64,000 nt of DNA from Streptacidiphilus sp. 4-A2 (GTDB taxonomy: Bacteria > Actinomycetota > Actinomycetes > Streptomycetales > Streptomycetaceae): contig JAAFYY010000001.1 of NCBI GenBank assembly GCA_014284505.1, forward strand, positions 6,187,845 through 6,251,844, written 5' to 3'. Numbering within the stretch: the first letter of the stretch is position 1; every line of letters begins with the position of its first letter. A program made the position numbers and the translations under genes. A model generated the notes under the pieces. It saw only the letters and a list, made by a program, of their open reading frames with translations, was not told the origin of the DNA and did not search any database. Shown one piece after another: positions 10,299 through 18,642 of the stretch.

Positions 10299-10358
10299 CC
10301 ACCGCACGCCGTCCCCGGCCCACCGGGGCGGCGTGCCGCGCTGCGGCCCGACACCGGA

Positions 10359-10733
10359 TCAGCCGCCGCCCGTCGCGGAGTCCTCCAGGCAGTACATGGG
10401 CAGCGGCACCGGGCCGGGGCGGCAGGCCGTCCCCGGGTGCGGGGCCAGGTACAGCTGGGCGACGGTCATGTGGTGCGGATGCCTGGCCGGGACCGCGTTG
10501 GGATCGCTGAACAGGTCGTCGACGCTCACGATCAGCCCGCCGTAGGCGATGTTCACCGAGATCAGCACGGCCAGGGCGGTGGCCGCGTAGCTGCCCAGCA
10601 GCATGCCGATCCGGGCCAGGGCACGCAGCGGGCGCGGGCCGCGCACCCGGTTCCACAGCAGCGCCGTGGCGATTCCCGCCAGCACCGCGACCGCGATGGT
10701 CGAGTACTGGAGGGTGCTGCCGGTCAGTCGCAT
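10359..10733 (-). CDS. Small membrane protein resembling the membrane domain of the preceding esterase
   Basis: A 124-residue protein with three hydrophobic helices. Its residues 22-75 (LLWNRVRGPRPLRALARIGM through NIAYGGLIVSVDDLFSD) align with the N-terminal membrane part of the esterase encoded just upstream in the same operon (LLWNRIPGPRAVRAVGRILL, NIASGGLIVTWQDLLG), but the esterase domain is absent. The last 40 residues are Pro/His-rich and end CLEDSATGGG. ATG at 10731-10733 follows GAGGAG and lies 29 bp after the esterase stop, so the two genes are co-transcribed. It could be a decayed paralogue or a membrane partner of the esterase. Frame and Shine-Dalgarno signal favour a real gene. 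Confidence 0.7.
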   Translation of the reverse strand: MRLTGSTLQYSTIAVAVLAGIATALLWNRVRGPRPLRALARIGMLLGSYAATALAVLISVNIAYGGLIVSVDDLFSDPNAVPARHPHHMTVAQLYLAPHPGTACRPGPVPLPMYCLEDSATGGG

Positions 10734-10761
10734 GGGGACTCCTCGGTCCGCTCGACGCTCA

Positions 10762-11910
10762 TCAGGTGGGTCCCGTCAGCCGCTGGGACAGCCAGGTGAA
10801 GGCGGTCGGCAGCATCTTCTCCCAGGCGCTCTGGTTGTGGCCGCCGCCCAGCGGGGCCGTGAACGACTGCACCTCGGTGGCCCGGGCGCGCGGGTTGGCC
10901 AGGGCGGCGGCGATCATCTGCGCGGGTTCGGAGGCCGGGTCGACCCGGTCCTGGTCGCTCGCCGTCATCAGCAGTGAGACCGCCGGAGTGCGGGTGTGGC
11001 CGATCAGCCACAGCGGGTTGTTCAGCCGGGCGAGCGGTGGATCGTCGGTCAGCTCGATCGAGTCCGGGGTGTAGTAGCCGGAGAGCGACACCGCCGCCCG
11101 GTACAGCCCCGGGTACTGGAGCACCAGCTTGGCGGCGCAGAACCCGCCGGTCGAGTAGCCCATCAGCCCCCAGCCGGACGCCTGCGGCTCGGCCCGGAAG
11201 CTGTCCACCACCATCGACCGCACGTCCTTGGTCAGCCAGCTGCCGACCCGGGCGTCGCCGGGGATGTCGCTGCACTCCTCGTTGTCCTGCGGTGTGGCAT
11301 GCCCGGGCACCGGCGTGACCTGCGGCACCACCAGGATGAACGGATGCACCGAGCGGCTCCGCTCGGCCGCCTCCAGATGGGCCACCACATTCATCGGGCC
11401 CATCCAGCCCTGCGGCGAGCCCCACACCCCGTGCAGCAGCTCCAGCACCGGGAACTGCCGGCGGGGGTCGGCCGTGTACTGCGGCGGCGTCCAGATGTAG
11501 ACCCGGGCGGTGATCCCGGAGGCCCGGCCGGCCAGCGTGGTGACCCGGAAGCCGTCCGCCGCCGGGCGGAACCGCCCGCGGACGGAGGCGGTCCCCAGCA
11601 GCGCCACCTTGGGCACGGTGTTCCCGATCAGCGACACCGCGCCGGGCTGCCCGGCGAAGACACCGCCACGGGTGCTCTCGTTGCCCAGCAGGTCCTGCCA
11701 GGTGACGATCAGTCCGCCGCTGGCGATGTTGATCCACACCAGGATCGCCGCCGTCGCCGCCAGCTGCCCACTGACCAGCAGCAGTATCCGCCCGACCGCA
11801 CGCACCGCGCGCGGACCGGGAATCCGGTTCCACAGCAGCAGCGTCGCCAGCGCGAGCGTGAACGCCAGTGCGACGGTCAACAGCTGGCACGAATTGCTGA
11901 TCGGGCTCAT
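10762..11910 (-). CDS. Membrane-anchored Ag85/esterase D-like alpha/beta hydrolase
   Basis: A 382-residue intact protein. Residues 1-75 carry two to three hydrophobic helices. The rest is an esterase/antigen-85-type domain: RVYIWTPPQY (typical entry strand), ELLHGVWGSPQGW (oxyanion region), GLMGYSTGGFCA (nucleophile elbow GYSTG), an Asp in TASDQDRVDP and His in GGGHNQSAW completing a catalytic triad. The domain should face the outside. Family members hydrolyse acyl esters or transfer acyl groups. The substrate is not inferable. ATG at 11908-11910. The following gene repeats only its membrane domain. Confidence 0.85.
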   Translation of the reverse strand: MSPISNSCQLLTVALAFTLALATLLLWNRIPGPRAVRAVGRILLLVSGQLAATAAILVWINIASGGLIVTWQDLLGNESTRGGVFAGQPGAVSLIGNTVPKVALLGTASVRGRFRPAADGFRVTTLAGRASGITARVYIWTPPQYTADPRRQFPVLELLHGVWGSPQGWMGPMNVVAHLEAAERSRSVHPFILVVPQVTPVPGHATPQDNEECSDIPGDARVGSWLTKDVRSMVVDSFRAEPQASGWGLMGYSTGGFCAAKLVLQYPGLYRAAVSLSGYYTPDSIELTDDPPLARLNNPLWLIGHTRTPAVSLLMTASDQDRVDPASEPAQMIAAALANPRARATEVQSFTAPLGGGHNQSAWEKMLPTAFTWLSQRLTGPT

Positions 11911-12109
11911 GGGACCTGCCTCTCCGCGCCCGTTATGCGCGGAGAAAGGCTAGTCCTCCTGACTCCTCCCCCGAGTGAGGCGCGGGCGTGTCCCGCCGGA
12001 GTCGAGGACCGGAGCCCTGCGCCCACACCCCTCACCCGCGTACGGATACGCAGGCGACGGGCGGGCACAGGGCGGGCACCCGGGGCTCAGCCCATGACCG
12101 GGATCGGCG

Positions 12110-12415
12110 TCAGCGGGCCGCCGGCGTGGGCGGGGTCGCCGACGGGTCGGCCACCGGGTTCGGCAGCAGCAGGCCGAAGCGGCACTCGCCCTTGGCGACC
12201 CCGGTCACCGTGCTGGGAACGCCGTTCACCGCGTCTCCGTACTGGACTTCGGGGGTGCTGTCGAAGCAGCGCAGGTTGCCGCCGACGGTTCCCGCTGCTG
12301 GTGGAAAGTCGCCCGGATGTCGTTGCGCAGGGCGCCGTAGCCCCTCGGTCACCGCGCCCCGAGGCCACCCCGGGGCCACCCGCGCCGACTCCCGCACCCG
12401 GGCCGGACCGACCAC
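12110..12415 (-). pseudogene. Possible frameshifted or remnant gene, unknown function
   Basis: The last 55 codons (GNLRCFDSTPEVQYGDAV..., ending PSATPPTPAAR) have coding-like GC3 bias and sensible composition. In a neighbouring frame just upstream lies YGALRNDIRATFHQQREP, which reads like the same protein interrupted by lost bases. A GTG start at 12413-12415 would place its beginning next to the operator dyads of the exporter gene. I do not recognise the family, and no ribosome site is evident. It could be a small gene with two sequencing deletions or a remnant. Confidence 0.35.
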
Positions 12416-12424
12416 CGCGAGTTA

Positions 12425-12442
12425 CGAGACTTCGCCGTCTCG
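12425..12442. promoter_or_regulatory. Operator dyad 1 upstream of DHA2 exporter
   Basis: CGAGAC-N6-GTCTCG, a perfect 6+6 dyad. An identical-arm dyad follows 36 bp downstream. Both precede the exporter start at 12505. This is the expected arrangement for a TetR repressor, here most likely the one encoded directly after the exporter. Confidence 0.65.
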
Positions 12443-12460
12443 AAAATGGTGTACTCTTTT

Positions 12461-12478
12461 CGAGACCTCGGAGTCTCG
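12461..12478. promoter_or_regulatory. Operator dyad 2 upstream of DHA2 exporter
   Basis: A second CGAGAC-N6-GTCTCG with the same arms and spacer length as the dyad at 12425-12442. The 36-bp centre distance is close to three and a half helical turns. It ends 26 bp before the exporter ATG, so bound repressor would block the promoter or early transcription. Confidence 0.65.
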
Positions 12479-12504
12479 TAATAACGACGATTGGAAGCCC
12501 CCTC

Positions 12505-14115
12505 ATGTCCGCCCCTGCTGTCGACCCCACGGTGCACCGCCGCCGCTGGCTGATACTCGGCGTCCTTGTGCTGAGCCTGCTGGTCGTCGTCCTCGACTCC
12601 AGCATCCTCAATGTCGCGCTCAAGACCATCGCCGACCCGGTGAAGGGGCTCGGCGCCTCGGAGACCGATCTTGAGTGGGCCACCAACGCCTACACCCTGG
12701 CCTTCGCCGGACTGCTGTTCACCTGGGGTGTCCTGGGTGACCGGATCGGCCGCAAGAAGATGCTGCTGATCGGCATGGTGGTGTTCGGCATCGCCTCGCT
12801 GGCCTCGGCGTACTCGCAGTCGCCGGGCGAGCTGATCGGTGCGCGGATCCTGATGGGCGTCGGCGGCGCGGCGGTCATGCCGACCACCCTGGCGATCATC
12901 TCCAATGTCTTCGAGCCCAAGGAGCGCGCCAAGGCCATCGGCATCTGGTCCGGCGCGGTCGGCATCGCCATCGCCATCGGCCCGATCACCGGCGGCGTAC
13001 TGCTGGAGCACTTCTGGTGGGGTTCGGTCTTCCTGGTCAACATCCCGATCGTGGCCGCCGCGCTGGCGCTGATGTTCTTCCTGGTCCCCGACTCCAAGAA
13101 CCCCAAGCCGGGCCGGTTCGACCCGGTCGGCGTGCCGCTGTCCATCGCCGGCATCACCGCCTTCGTCTACGGCATCATCCGGGCCGGCGACATCGGCTGG
13201 CTCAAGCCCGAGGCTCTCGGGATCATCGCCCTCGGCATCCTGCTGCTGGTGCTGTTCGTGCTGTGGGAGCGCAAGACCGACCACCCCGCCCTCAACGTCA
13301 AGCTGTTCCGCCACCGGGGCTTCTCGGCGGCTGTCGCCGTCATCGGCCTGGTGTTCCTGGCCCTGATGGGCATGACCTTCTTCCTGTCCTTCTACATGCA
13401 GGCGGTGCGCGGCTTCTCCCCGCTGAAGTGCGGCGTGCTGCTGATCCCGCTGGCCGTGGCCCAGCTGATCTTCTCCTCGCGCAGCGCGGGCCTGGTCAAG
13501 CGCTTCGGTCACAAGGCGGTCACCGCCGGCGGCATGGGCCTGGTCACCATCGCCCTCGGCTCCTACTTCTACGCCGGGACCGACTCCCCGATCTGGGTCC
13601 TGGAGATCGCCCTGTTCGTGATGGGCATGGGTATGGCCAATGTGATGCCGCCGGCCACCGCCGCGGTCATGGCCTCGGTGCCGCGCGAGAAGGCCGGCGA
13701 GGGCTCGGCCATCAGCAACACCGTCCGGCAGGTCGGCGGCGCACTGGGCGTGGCCGTCCTCGGTTCGATCCTCACCTCGGCCTACCGCAGTAGGATCACC
13801 CCCGTGCTCGACAGCGTCCCGCAGCTGCACGGCAACCCCGGCACGGTGAAGGACCTGTCCAGCTCGATCACCGCCACCCAGGCGTTCGTGGAGAAGGTCG
13901 GCCCGAGGGCCGACGGGCTCCTCGAACCCTCCAAGGACGCCTTCGTCCACGCCATGCACCTGGCCGTGGCCGGCTCGGTGGCCATGGGCGCCATCGGTGT
14001 GGTGATCGCCCTGCTCTGGCTGCCGGGCCGCAACCCCCTGGCGCAGGCCGGGCCCGCGGCGTCCGCAGCCCCCGCCCCGGCCCGTACCGACGAGAAGGTG
14101 CCAGTTGCCGACTGA
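12505..14115 (+). CDS. DHA2-family (EmrB/QacA) multidrug efflux transporter
   Basis: A 536-residue intact membrane protein with about 14 hydrophobic helices, the DHA2 count. Motif D1 near residue 30 (LVVVLDSSILNVALKTI) and motif A (LGDRIGRKKMLLIG, near residue 77) identify the major facilitator superfamily, and VGGAAVMPTTLAII fits motif B/C. It should exchange protons for drugs or metabolites across the cytoplasmic membrane. The ATG at 12505 follows GGAAG. It overlaps the downstream TetR gene by 11 bp, so exporter and repressor are translationally coupled. Two identical dyads upstream point to repression by that protein. The substrate is unknown. Confidence 0.92.
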   Translation: MSAPAVDPTVHRRRWLILGVLVLSLLVVVLDSSILNVALKTIADPVKGLGASETDLEWATNAYTLAFAGLLFTWGVLGDRIGRKKMLLIGMVVFGIASLASAYSQSPGELIGARILMGVGGAAVMPTTLAIISNVFEPKERAKAIGIWSGAVGIAIAIGPITGGVLLEHFWWGSVFLVNIPIVAAALALMFFLVPDSKNPKPGRFDPVGVPLSIAGITAFVYGIIRAGDIGWLKPEALGIIALGILLLVLFVLWERKTDHPALNVKLFRHRGFSAAVAVIGLVFLALMGMTFFLSFYMQAVRGFSPLKCGVLLIPLAVAQLIFSSRSAGLVKRFGHKAVTAGGMGLVTIALGSYFYAGTDSPIWVLEIALFVMGMGMANVMPPATAAVMASVPREKAGEGSAISNTVRQVGGALGVAVLGSILTSAYRSRITPVLDSVPQLHGNPGTVKDLSSSITATQAFVEKVGPRADGLLEPSKDAFVHAMHLAVAGSVAMGAIGVVIALLWLPGRNPLAQAGPAASAAPAPARTDEKVPVAD

Positions 14116-14731
14116 CACACCCGCGCTGCCCGACCGCCCCACCCGGGGGCGGCCGCGCAGCGCGGATTCCGAGCACGCCATCCTGCAGGCCGCCCTCGAC
14201 CTGCTGGACGAGGGCACCGACCTGGGCGCGATCAGCATCAACGCGATCGCGGCGCGCGCGGGCGTCGGCAAGAACACCGTCTACCGGCGCTGGCCCAACA
14301 AGGACGCCCTGCTGGTGGACGCCGTGGCCTCGCTCAACCCGGCGCTGCCGGAACCGAACCGGGAGAGCGTCAGGGAGAACCTGATCCTGCTCCTGAGCGT
14401 GCTGGTCACCCGCCTCCAGGACACCCGGGCCACCAGCATCCTCAACGGGATGATGGCCGCCGGCCGGGAGTACCCGCAGCTGCGCGAGCGCTACTACGCC
14501 GACGTGGTCGAGCCGCGTCGCGAGGTGACCCGCCGCGTGATCCGGGCCGGCCTGGCCTCCGGAGAACTACGCTCCGGTCTCGACGCGGACAGCATCGCCT
14601 ACCTGCTGACCGCCCCACTGATCTGCCGCTCCATCGAGGGAGTGCCCATCGAAGGCGCCCCGGAGACCGTCGCCGCCGAGGTGGTCGACGTCGTCCTCTT
14701 CGGCATCGCCCGCCCCGACCCGACCCCGTGA
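14105..14731 (+). CDS. TetR-family repressor of the adjacent exporter
   Basis: A 208-residue protein. The helix-turn-helix is at residues 38-63 (INAIAARAGVGKNTVYRRWP, then NKDALL), preceded by the basic TRGRPRS arm. Residues 80-200 resemble the TetR_C domain of efflux regulators (MAAGREYPQLRERYY). TTG at 14105 is the best start: GAGAAGG lies 7 nt upstream and all in-frame alternatives are later. Translation overlaps the exporter stop. The matched pair of dyads upstream of the exporter is its probable target. Confidence 0.88.
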   Translation: MPTDTPALPDRPTRGRPRSADSEHAILQAALDLLDEGTDLGAISINAIAARAGVGKNTVYRRWPNKDALLVDAVASLNPALPEPNRESVRENLILLLSVLVTRLQDTRATSILNGMMAAGREYPQLRERYYADVVEPRREVTRRVIRAGLASGELRSGLDADSIAYLLTAPLICRSIEGVPIEGAPETVAAEVVDVVLFGIARPDPTP

Positions 14732-14737
14732 CGCGAA

Positions 14738-14767
14738 AACCCGCAGGCCGCCCTCGGCCTGCGGGTT
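14738..14767 (+). terminator. Strong terminator hairpin
   Basis: AACCCGCAGGCCG (14738-14750) pairs perfectly over 13 bp with CGGCCTGCGGGTT (14755-14767) around loop CCCT, 7 nt after the TetR stop. The convergent FG-GAP gene ends at 14829, so it may serve both directions. Confidence 0.85.
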
Positions 14768-14828
14768 CGGCACGGAGCCGGAACCGACTGCCGTGGCCGG
14801 CCGGACAGCCCGCCACGGCATCCGCGCG

Positions 14829-16354
14829 TCAGTAGAGCTGCACGCCTGCCCAGCCGGACTTCGCCAGCGGCAGCGGCTTGCCGAAGCCCTTGCCGCCGAG
14901 CCCGGGAACGAACTCCAGCCCGCCGGACGTCGTGGTCGCCCACAGGTCCGCCTTGCCGTCGCCGTTCGCGTCGCCGTCGGAGGTGATGTCGGCGAGCTTG
15001 GAGATGCTGAAGCCCTTCGCGAAGGTGACCGGGGCCTTGAAGGTGCCGTCGCCGTTGCCCCGGTAGAGACGGAGCGTGCTGCCCTCGCGGACGAGCAGGT
15101 CCGGCTTGCCGTCGCCGTCGAAGTCCTGGACACCGATCAGCTGGGTGAACTTGTCAGCCGTACCGAGGGTGGTCGGCTGCTGCACGGCGAACGTGGTGGC
15201 CGGGTAGTACTGGATCAACCCGCCCCGCACCGCGACAAAGCCCATCGACCCGGCCCCGGTGACGTTCATCGCACCGGTCAGCTGCGTGACAGTCGACCAG
15301 TCCTGCCCGTCCGGCGAGCCCAGGCAGCAGGACTCGTTGAGGAAGTCGCCGATCCCGTCGCCGCCGAGCGACACCAGCACGCCGTTGTAGATCCCCAGCA
15401 ACCCGTTGTTTCCGCTGCCGTGGATCGCGCCGACCCGGGCTACAAGCTCAGTGGGAGCCCCGAACTCGGTGGTGGACTTCTGGGTCGTACCGAGACGCCC
15501 GTTGCCCTTGCCGGCGTTGAAACGGAACACGGTGCCGAGCCGGCTGAACAGATCGATCTTTCCGTCACCCGTGATGTCGCCCAGCTTGTCGATACCGCCC
15601 CACTGCATGGGCACCTGGAGTGTCGTCGGCTGCGACTGGTTGTGCGCACGGTCGACCGTCCACACCGCCAGCTCGTCGAACGGCGGATCCAGCGGAACCA
15701 CGGTGATCACAGCGGTTCCGTCGGCCCGGACCGGCGCCCATTCGTTGCCGCACGCCTGTCCGGCCGCAGGCACGCTGGGTGCCGGGTCCAGGCCGAAGGC
15801 GTAGCAGAAGCCCAGGGCCTCGCTGCCCTTCGGAATGCTCAGCGTGATCTGACGCGGCGTACGGCGCGGCGGCGGGGTCGGATCCTTGGCGTACTTGTCC
15901 GACAGTACGGCCGTCGGCGCCGGAGGCGGCGTGTGGTCCACCGAGAAATGGCACGGCGCGGTCCACTGGATCCCGCCACCGGGCAGGTCGATTCCCGCCG
16001 TCCAGGAATACGAAGCTCCGTCCGAGAAGTACGACTCGGGCAGATTTGTCACCTCCGCGCCCGAATGGAGCAGCTGGTCCCCGGTGAAGACCGGATTGCT
16101 GCTGCCGTCCTGGAGGACCTGGAGGTGGAACTGACCACTGGCCCCGGCCGGCACCTGGACCGTCGCCGTGGCGGAGAACGCGTCCAGCCCGAGCCAGTGC
16201 GTCCCCGCACCGGCGCAGCCACCGAGCGCACTGTCCGTCGGATCGGTGATCGAGTAGCCCGGCGTCGCCGCCTGGGCCGGCAGAGCCGTCCCCCGAGAAC
16301 GGCCCCGGCAACTGCCGCAAGCGCGGCCATGTGTCGGAAATTGCGCACTGTCAT
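14829..16354 (-). CDS. Secreted FG-GAP/VCBS repeat protein, one frameshift
   Basis: About 509 codons. ATG at 16352-16354 begins MTVRNFRHMAALAAVAGAVL, a signal peptide that joins, after one lost base near 16290, to TALPAQAATPGYS (cleavage AQA-A). The middle has beta-rich modules with several Cys. The C-terminal half has FG-GAP loops: ITGDGKIDLFSR, FDGDGKPDLLVRE and DANGDGKADLWAT, each with the DxDxDG calcium pattern or close to it. It shares the repeat type with the larger secreted protein at 6779-10252 but not the trypsin-like domain. It is probably an extracellular or wall-associated binding protein. No enzymatic motif was seen. 16355-16636 holds its promoter region and no gene. Confidence 0.8.
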
Positions 16355-16636
16355 CCCCCTGTGATTCCCGAACTACAGCCGGCAGGTCCAGCCGGCCGGA
16401 AGAGCCGGACCCGACTATGCCATCGCCGAAACACAGGTGACGACCCATTTACCAGGAGGATGCCCACCGATATCCAGGAGCCCTGCTCCTGCCACCCGCG
16501 GCCAGAACAACAGAGCCTGCCGCGCCGTGATGCACCGTGCCCACTGCGGTGGCTTCGCTTCGCCGGAGGCCGCCGAGACCATGGCCGGCCCGGTCGGCGG
16601 GACCGGAATGCGTCTTCCGTCGAACCTCTGCAACGG

Positions 16637-17084
16637 TCAGCCGGCGGCGGGGACCGCGAAGCCCAGCGCGGTCAGGGCCTCCTCCGCAGCCTGCTGGTCC
16701 TGCTCGTAGCTGCCGCCGGAGATGCCGAGCCCCCGACGCAGCGGCCGTTCTCGATGATCGGGTAGCCGCCGCCGACAGCCATCAGCCGTGGGTGGCCGGC
16801 CAGCGGTGCGATCCGCGGGTTGGCCAGGTAGTCGTTCCAGGCATGGGTGGGGAGGTGGAAGGCGGCTGCGGTCCAGGCCTTGTCGAGGGCGACCTCGGCG
16901 GTGAGGAAGGGCGCGTCGTCGGCGCGGTCGAACGCCTTCAGGTGCCCGCCGTGGTCGGTGACGGCGACGGCCGCTGTGAAACCGATCCGGGCAGCGGCGC
17001 GTGCACCGCGGCGATGAGTGCGCCGGCGGCGGCCTGGGTGATCGAGGACGCGGGGGACGACTTGTGAAGCGTGTCAGTACTCAT
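16637..17084 (-). CDS. HbpS/GlcG-family (DUF336) protein, frameshifted
   Basis: About 149 codons: MSTDTLHKSSPASSITQAAA, then AVAVTDHGGHLKAFDRADDA, LDKAWTAAAF, GGGYPII and GLGISGGSYEQD near the C-terminus. These are the conserved blocks of the GlcG/HbpS fold, whose members bind haem or small molecules and are often linked to redox stress. One G is missing in the GGGGG run near 16735 and one base near 17004; restoring them gives a continuous protein. The start overlaps the end of the NIPSNAP gene by 11 bp, so it is the last gene of the HxlR-linked operon. Whether this copy binds haem is not shown by the sequence. Confidence 0.75.
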
Positions 17085-17481
17085 GAAGGTATTCCTCTGT
17101 CGTTCTGCCGTGCGGGTGGTGCGTTCTGCTGTGCGGGTGGTGCCAGGCGCTTGTGCCCGTCTCAGCGCAGTGGTGAGGCCGGGGTGGGGTGACCCGGGTG
17201 ACGACGGACTTCTCGGGAATCAGCAGGCCGTGGACGATCGGCCCGATCTCGTTCGTCCAGCGGTCGTGCTGGTAGACCGCCGAGTAGAGGGCCTCGCTCT
17301 GGGCCTCGTCCTCGAACCGGCGGATCCACACATAGCCGTCCTCGTCCTCGTCGTCGACGAAGGAGGCGGTCACGTCCATGCCCAGCGAGGCCTGGAACGG
17401 GATGACCACGTCCTCCATGTAGCGCACCCACTCCTCGCGGCGTCCGGGGCGGGCCTGGTAACGGCGGATCTCGTAGTACAC
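17074..17481 (-). CDS. NIPSNAP-family protein with His-rich tail
   Basis: A 135-residue intact protein starting with GTG (VYYEIRRYQARPGRREEWVR). The order of motifs (YEIRRY at the start, VWIRRFEDEAQ in the middle, LLIPEKS near residue 90) is that of NIPSNAP/dimeric ferredoxin-like barrel proteins of about 100 residues. The extra tail of about 30 residues carries HHPHSRTHHPHGRT, encoded by a 21-bp tandem repeat, and ends EEYLHEY. The fold is found in small cofactor-free oxygenases and in proteins of unknown role. It lies between the oxidoreductase and the HbpS-like gene in one operon. The His-rich tail could bind metal but may simply be a slippage product. Confidence 0.8.
   Translation of the reverse strand: MYYEIRRYQARPGRREEWVRYMEDVVIPFQASLGMDVTASFVDDEDEDGYVWIRRFEDEAQSEALYSAVYQHDRWTNEIGPIVHGLLIPEKSVVTRVTPPRPHHCAETGTSAWHHPHSRTHHPHGRTTEEYLHEY
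17101..17142. repeat. 21-bp tandem duplication encoding the His-rich tail
   Basis: CGTTCTGCCGTGCGGGTGGTG and CGTTCTGCTGTGCGGGTGGTG lie head to tail with one mismatch, 25 nt inside the stop codon of the NIPSNAP gene. Because the unit is a multiple of three the frame is kept. Confidence 0.85.
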
Positions 17482-17538
17482 GGTGACACTCCAAGCAGCG
17501 TTCTGGCGCGGTCAGTTGGCGCGGTCAGTCGGTGACGG

Positions 17539-18502
17539 TCAGTTGGTGACGGTCAGGACGAGCTTGCCGCGGGTGCGGCCGGCCTCGCCGCGGGCGTGGG
17601 CCGCACCGGCCTGCTCCAACGGGAAGGCCTCCTCCACCTCGACGGCGACGCTCCCGGCGTCGATCAGCCCGGCGATCGTGGTCAGCGCGGCGCCGTCCGG
17701 CTCGACCAGGAACGCGGTGACCCGCACGCCGGCCACTTCAGCGGCCTGGGCCAGCTCCGGGAGACGCCCTGCGGGACGGCGACCAGCAGACCGCCGGGGC
17801 GCAGCGCCTTCAGCGAGCGGGTGCTGGTGTTGTCGTGGGCGTCTCCCACCAGATCGATGACGATGTCGACATCGGCGACGGCGTCCTCGAAGCGGGTGGT
17901 GGTGTAGTCGATGGCCTCGTCGGCGCCGAGTTCCTTGAGCCAGGGGTGGCGCGCGGCGCTGGCGACGGCGATCACGTGGGCACCCAGGTGGCGGGCGAAC
18001 TGGACCGCGAAGTGGCCGACCCCGCCGGCCGCGGCGGTGATCAGGACGCGCTGCCCGGCCGTGACCCGGGCGGTGTCCACGACGGCCTGCCAAGCGGTCA
18101 GCGCGGCCAGCGGCACGGCGGCGGCGTGTACGTGGTCGAGGGTGGCGGCCGGGCGAACTGGCGGGCCGGGGCGGTGACGTACTCGGAGTAGGCGTTCGCG
18201 GCGCGCGGGAACCACGGCATGCCGTAGACCTCGTCACCGGCCTTGAGCGTGGTCACGCCGAAGCCGGCCTCCTCCACCACACCGGACACGTCCCAGCCGA
18301 GCGTGAACGGCGGCCCACCCAGCACCCCGGCCATGCCGGTGCCGCCGCGGGTCTTCCAGTCCACCGGGTTGATCCCGGCCGCGTGCACCCGCACCAGCAC
18401 CTCGGTGGGCAACGGCACCGGGCGTGCCACCTGCTCGACCCGCAGCACCTCCGGGCCCCCGAAGGTGTCCTGGACCACCGCGCGCATCGTGTCTGCGGAC
18501 AT
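17539..18502 (-). CDS. NADP-dependent quinone-oxidoreductase-like MDR enzyme, frameshifted
   Basis: About 322 codons. The N-terminal GroES-like part reads VVQDTFGGPEVLRVEQV, INPVDWKTRGG and GWDVSGVVEE; the Rossmann part has ITAAAGGVGHFAVQFARHLG, the nucleotide-binding loop of the medium-chain dehydrogenase family. No catalytic or structural zinc Cys cluster is seen, which fits the quinone-reductase branch. It ends GEAGRTRGKLVLTV. Frame breaks near 18150 and 17762 are each consistent with one lost G or C. ATG at 18500-18502. It is divergent from the HxlR gene, and a perfect palindrome lies between them. It likely reduces a reactive carbonyl or quinone with NADPH. Confidence 0.83.
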
Positions 18503-18603
18503 GTGTCATCTCCTGAAACAACGTTCTGCGAAAGGCCGTTGGCGGCCCCTCCTCAACGCTGCCGACGCTATCCCCGTGGATATGGTTACCATCAAGGTCT
18601 ACT

Positions 18604-18620
18604 ACTTCCCATTGGGAAGT
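18604..18620. promoter_or_regulatory. Palindromic operator between HxlR and oxidoreductase genes
   Basis: ACTTCCCATTGGGAAGT is a perfect 8-1-8 palindrome 22 bp before the HxlR start and about 100 bp before the divergent oxidoreductase start. HxlR regulators are dimers that bind such dyads and commonly control a divergent detoxification gene. Confidence 0.65.
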
Positions 18621-18642
18621 GACCTGGTGAGGAGAGCGAAGC

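Noticed and set aside
7778..10354. A minus-strand open frame of 858 codons
   Set aside because: It is antisense to the FG-GAP protein gene. It consists of Val/Ala/Gly/Asp low-complexity translation with no motif.
10996..12504. In-frame plus-strand extension of the exporter for 500 codons upstream
   Set aside because: It crosses the antisense esterase gene and the operator dyads. The ATG at 12505 with a ribosome site gives a normal DHA2 N-terminus.
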